Shown: positions 14,465 through 15,063 of the stretch, in pieces
How positions within the stretch are numbered: the stretch's first letter is position 1
How the letters are laid out: each line of letters opens with the position of its first letter
Origin: Rhodospirillaceae bacterium UBA3470
GTDB taxonomy: Bacteria > Pseudomonadota > Alphaproteobacteria > Rhodospirillales > Casp-alpha2
Length of the DNA stretch: 15,063 bases
Direction: 5' to 3'
NCBI GenBank assembly: GCA_002378125.1
Contig: DFRF01000188.1
Span: forward strand, 1-15,063
Position numbers and translations under genes: made by a program
Notes under the pieces: generated by a model
Database searches by the model: none
What the model was told of the DNA's origin: nothing
What the model saw: the letters and a program-made list of their open reading frames with translations, nothing else

Positions 14465-15063
14465 TCAGTTTAGGATGACGTCGGTCACGAATTTGACGCC
14501 TGGATATCCCAACGTGAGGCAAAGGTAGGCAGACAAAACCCATCGTGCCGCTTTCCGACCCCGCAAACCGTAAAGGCGATGGGTCACCAGCAGGACCGCA
14601 ATAAGACCGAAGGCGATAAGGGCTAAAATCGTTTTGTGATCGAGAGCCAAAATCTGTCGGGTTTCCTGGAACTGCAAAGCCATCCCGCTTACCACACCCA
14701 ACGCAAGCACCACTTCAGCCATGCTGAGCAGCCGGAACATCATGGCGTCACAATCGGACAGCGCTGGCAAATTGCGGGATCGAGCTATAGGCTGTTTGGA
14801 TTTGAGGGTGCGATCCTGGATGATTCCCGCCGATCCGGCGGCGGCGGCAATGGTTAGCAACCCATAGGTCGCAACGGAGACAGCAATGTGCAACCCGAGA
14901 CCAGCACCTCGTGCCGCGCCTGGAATTTCGGTAGCCGGACTTTGTCCATGTTGGCCAGACCAAATGATGGCCAGGACAGCCATGATTAACAGAACCGGGG
15001 CAATGATGGCGATCAATCGCCAGGCCTCCTTTTCACAGACGCAAAGGAATGTAAACAATCCCC
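14465..15063 (-). CDS. Cytochrome c assembly membrane protein, YpjD/CcsA-like (partial, N-terminus beyond right edge)
   Basis: The frame is open to the right edge, so the N-terminus lies outside; about 199 residues are visible, against roughly 260-270 in the family. At least five membrane segments can be seen. Family landmarks are GLHIAVSVATYGLLTIAA with a conserved His, the MMFRLLSMAEVVLALGVVSG helix and DHKTILALIAFG with a second conserved His. The YGLRGRKAARW loop before the last helix resembles the GWRGRR loop of Escherichia coli YpjD. These HemX/CcsA-like proteins are linked to cytochrome c assembly or heme handling in the inner membrane. A TTG at 15058 is unlikely to be the start because it would remove the first helices. 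The gap to dusB is 79 bases. Confidence 0.85.
   Translation of the reverse strand, partial: GLFTFLCVCEKEAWRLIAIIAPVLLIMAVLAIIWSGQHGQSPATEIPGAARGAGLGLHIAVSVATYGLLTIAAAAGSAGIIQDRTLKSKQPIARSRNLPALSDCDAMMFRLLSMAEVVLALGVVSGMALQFQETRQILALDHKTILALIAFGLIAVLLVTHRLYGLRGRKAARWVLSAYLCLTLGYPGVKFVTDVILN

Noticed and set aside
15056..15058. TTG as the start of the cytochrome-assembly gene
   Set aside because: The frame is open to the edge, and family length requires about 65-70 more residues upstream.
1..15063. CRISPR arrays, tRNA genes, insertion sequences, defence or phage genes
   Set aside because: No repeated spacers, cloverleaf-like sequences, transposase motifs or terminal inverted repeats were found by eye.

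Overview
The window is a block of tightly packed genes, all read from the minus strand, so the first-transcribed gene is at the right end. Gene content and order (dusB/nifR3-ntrB-ntrC-ntrY-ntrX-trkA-dat-[HAD phosphatase]-hfq-hflX) are those of the conserved nitrogen-regulation cluster of Alphaproteobacteria. A member of the Rhodospirillales or a close relative with mid-range G+C is the best guess. No rRNA, tRNA, CRISPR array, insertion sequence or phage gene was seen. No gap between genes is longer than about 130 bases.

Right end (14465-15063): C-terminal part of a YpjD/CcsA-like cytochrome c assembly membrane protein, cut by the window edge. Next (7148-14385) come a tRNA-dihydrouridine synthase and two complete two-component systems: NtrB/NtrC (soluble nitrogen sensor kinase and sigma-54 activator) and NtrY/NtrX (membrane-bound kinase and an NtrC-like regulator without a GAFTGA loop). 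The genes overlap by 1 or 4 bases or lie 2 bases apart, so they are probably one translationally coupled operon. Then follow TrkA (potassium-uptake NAD-binding subunit), a D-amino-acid transaminase and a HAD phosphatase that begins at a TTG overlapping the transaminase stop.

Middle (2442-4049): hfq and hflX, a pairing shared with many Proteobacteria, behind a 127-base leader with a hairpin and a weak promoter-like sequence. hflX seems to start at TTG.

Left (1-2422): probably a separate three-gene unit. It has a good sigma-70 promoter with a perfect 12-base palindrome at the expected transcription start. It encodes a small basic protein that looks like a ribbon-helix-helix regulator, an inositol-monophosphatase-family enzyme, and a large multi-pass membrane protein resembling GT-C glycosyltransferases. 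The membrane gene is easy to miss: it starts at TTG inside the phosphatase stop and stays open past the left edge for 401 codons without a stop. It is visibly richer in A+T than the rest.

Most of the window is ordinary, well-known core genome. The least described parts are the left-end cassette with its candidate operator, and the details of start sites and leaders. I do not see strong evidence for an entirely new system.
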